Positions 5,271-6,258 of a stretch of 6,258 nt of DNA are shown here, one piece after another; position 1 is the stretch's first letter, and every line of letters starts with the position of its first letter. The stretch lies in assembly GCA_021805955.1 (NCBI GenBank), contig JAJZDO010000534.1, forward strand, positions 1 through 6,258, in the 5' to 3' direction. The notes under the pieces were generated by a model that searched no databases, had not been told where the DNA came from, and saw only the letters and a program-made list of their open reading frames with translations. Made by a program: the position numbers and the translations under genes. The stretch comes from Acidobacteriota bacterium. GTDB lineage: Bacteria > Acidobacteriota > Terriglobia > Terriglobales > Acidobacteriaceae.

Positions 5271-6258
5271 TTACCAGCTCTTTTTGAAAATAGTATCGAA
5301 TGCAAACCCACCATTCTGGTCGCGTGTTCCAGTAACTGCGACCTTCGGAGACAACTGGTATTGGCCCATGATGATCTGGTCCTGGGTTGTGGCCACATTG
5401 GTGGAGTAGGTTACGAAGAAATTTCCCGTTACACGTTGCTGCACAGTCACGATGGCACCGGCCGGCCCTTGTGTGCTGCCTCCCGCAAGCACTGGATTGA
5501 TGGATAGTTGAGAGATACCGGCAACCTTGGAAACACGGTTGGTGATCTGGCTGCTTACCTGGGAAGCAAGCAGGCCCTCGGCAGCCTGGTCGGCAGGCGC
5601 GGCCGCATTGGCTGCATTCGCCTCCGTAGTTTGTCCGAAAGCCAGCAAATTGATAATGTCGGCGGAGGGCAACGATGGGTCAGAAGCGTAGTTGGTGCGT
5701 AACTGGTCCACTGGCCCGTTAAACCGTAGATGGATGTTGTACTGCTGTATGGTCGTGTTCAAGGTTAGATTGACGACAGGTTGGGTCTCCGTTGGATTGA
5801 CGAATGCCACGGTGCCACCGCTGAGCACGAAGCGGTTGCCGTTGAAAATCACATCGCCATCGTTCAAGTTGATGCGGCCCAGGATAACCGGCTCGGCTGC
5901 CGTGCCGCGCACCTGCAGGTTGGCCGTGCCATTCAGACTCAATGTTCTGCTTACCAGGCTCACTCCACTTGTTGAATTCACGGCCAAATTTAGATGGAGG
6001 TTTTGGCTGAACCCCGGCGTCGGCGGCGGAGCGACTCCGCTGGAAAGCCCTCCGATAAAGCTTGTAAGGTCGAACGCTGGCGTAAACGAAACATCGGCCA
6101 CCTTGACCGCACCTCCAAGCAGCGCATTCTTCTCGTTGCCTGCCAATCTTAAGTCTGCGCTCAACTCCTCACGCAGTCCCTGCGGATAGAGCATTCGAAT
6201 GTTCTTGGCGGACGCTCCCAGGTCGAACTGGATCGTCGGACGGTAACTGATTCCACCC
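5271..6258 (-). CDS. TamB/DUF490-family translocation and assembly protein, C-terminal part
   Basis: These are the last 328 residues of a TamB-like protein. The frame is open through the right edge, so the N-terminal part, including any membrane anchor, is outside the window. The visible part is rich in short beta strands. It starts with R-P-T-I-Q-F-D and I-R-M-L-Y-P-Q-G-L and continues with L-Q-V-R-G-T-A-A-E-P-V-I-L-G-R-I and G-D-V-I-F-N-G-N-R-F, typical of the DUF490 domain. Later come L-P-S-A-D-I-I-N-L-L-A-F-G-Q and an Ala-rich linker. The end is Y-Q-L-S-P-K-V-A-V-T-G-T-R-D-Q-N-G-G-F-A, then F-K-K-S-W. TamB proteins span the periplasm and, with an Omp85 partner (TamA or BamA), serve outer-membrane protein assembly or lipid transfer to the outer membrane. 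The partner gene is not in view. The stop at 5271 is 29 bp from the convergent propeller gene's stop, with no clear terminator between them. Confidence 0.92.
   Translation of the reverse strand, partial: GGISYRPTIQFDLGASAKNIRMLYPQGLREELSADLRLAGNEKNALLGGAVKVADVSFTPAFDLTSFIGGLSSGVAPPPTPGFSQNLHLNLAVNSTSGVSLVSRTLSLNGTANLQVRGTAAEPVILGRINLNDGDVIFNGNRFVLSGGTVAFVNPTETQPVVNLTLNTTIQQYNIHLRFNGPVDQLRTNYASDPSLPSADIINLLAFGQTTEANAANAAAPADQAAEGLLASQVSSQITNRVSKVAGISQLSINPVLAGGSTQGPAGAIVTVQQRVTGNFFVTYSTNVATTQDQIIMGQYQLSPKVAVTGTRDQNGGFAFDTIFKKSW

Noticed and set aside
5692..6189. + strand open frame (165 codons) opposite the TamB gene
   Set aside because: Antisense to a confident TamB C-terminal domain; no domain, no good ribosome site, composition typical of a shadow frame.

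Overview
The window reads as chromosomal DNA of a Gram-negative (diderm) bacterium of moderately high GC, most likely an Acidobacteriota member. The pointers are a Tat-exported Gfo/Idh/MocA oxidoreductase, a secreted FG-GAP/VCBS propeller protein, a TamB-type protein that implies an outer membrane, and a [NiFe]-hydrogenase maturation cluster with a very short membrane protein between the protease and hypA. The taxonomic call is inference from gene content, not from a marker gene.

Left part (1-2294, + strand): the 3' part of a [NiFe]-hydrogenase operon. In order it holds the C-terminal part of a hydrogenase maturation endopeptidase (cut by the left edge), a tiny one-helix membrane protein (34 codons, too short for ordinary ORF calling), hypA, hypB, and a NiCoT-type nickel permease. 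Genes touch or overlap by stop/start fusion (ATGA at 859-862, GTGA at 1548-1551, and an optional ATGA at 332-335). Together they bring nickel in (permease), pass it to the large subunit (HypA plus the HypB GTPase), and cleave the large-subunit C-terminus once nickel is in place (protease). The hydrogenase structural genes are not in the window and would be expected to the left.

Middle (2336-5241): a divergent pair around a 254-bp control region. On the - strand is a Gfo/Idh/MocA oxidoreductase with an N-terminal twin-arginine signal. On the + strand is a secreted protein with seven calcium-binding FG-GAP-like repeats, probably one seven-bladed propeller. Both are predicted outside the cytoplasm. 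The control region holds a perfect 6-bp inverted repeat, a second near-palindrome and a -10-like box on the propeller side.

Right part (5271-6258, - strand): the C-terminal 328 residues of a TamB/DUF490 family envelope protein, cut by the right edge and convergent with the propeller gene across only 29 bp.

No rRNA, tRNA, CRISPR array, insertion sequence or convincing intrinsic terminator was seen. Most of the window is ordinary, well-recognised genes. The least described element is the 34-codon membrane protein in the hydrogenase operon.
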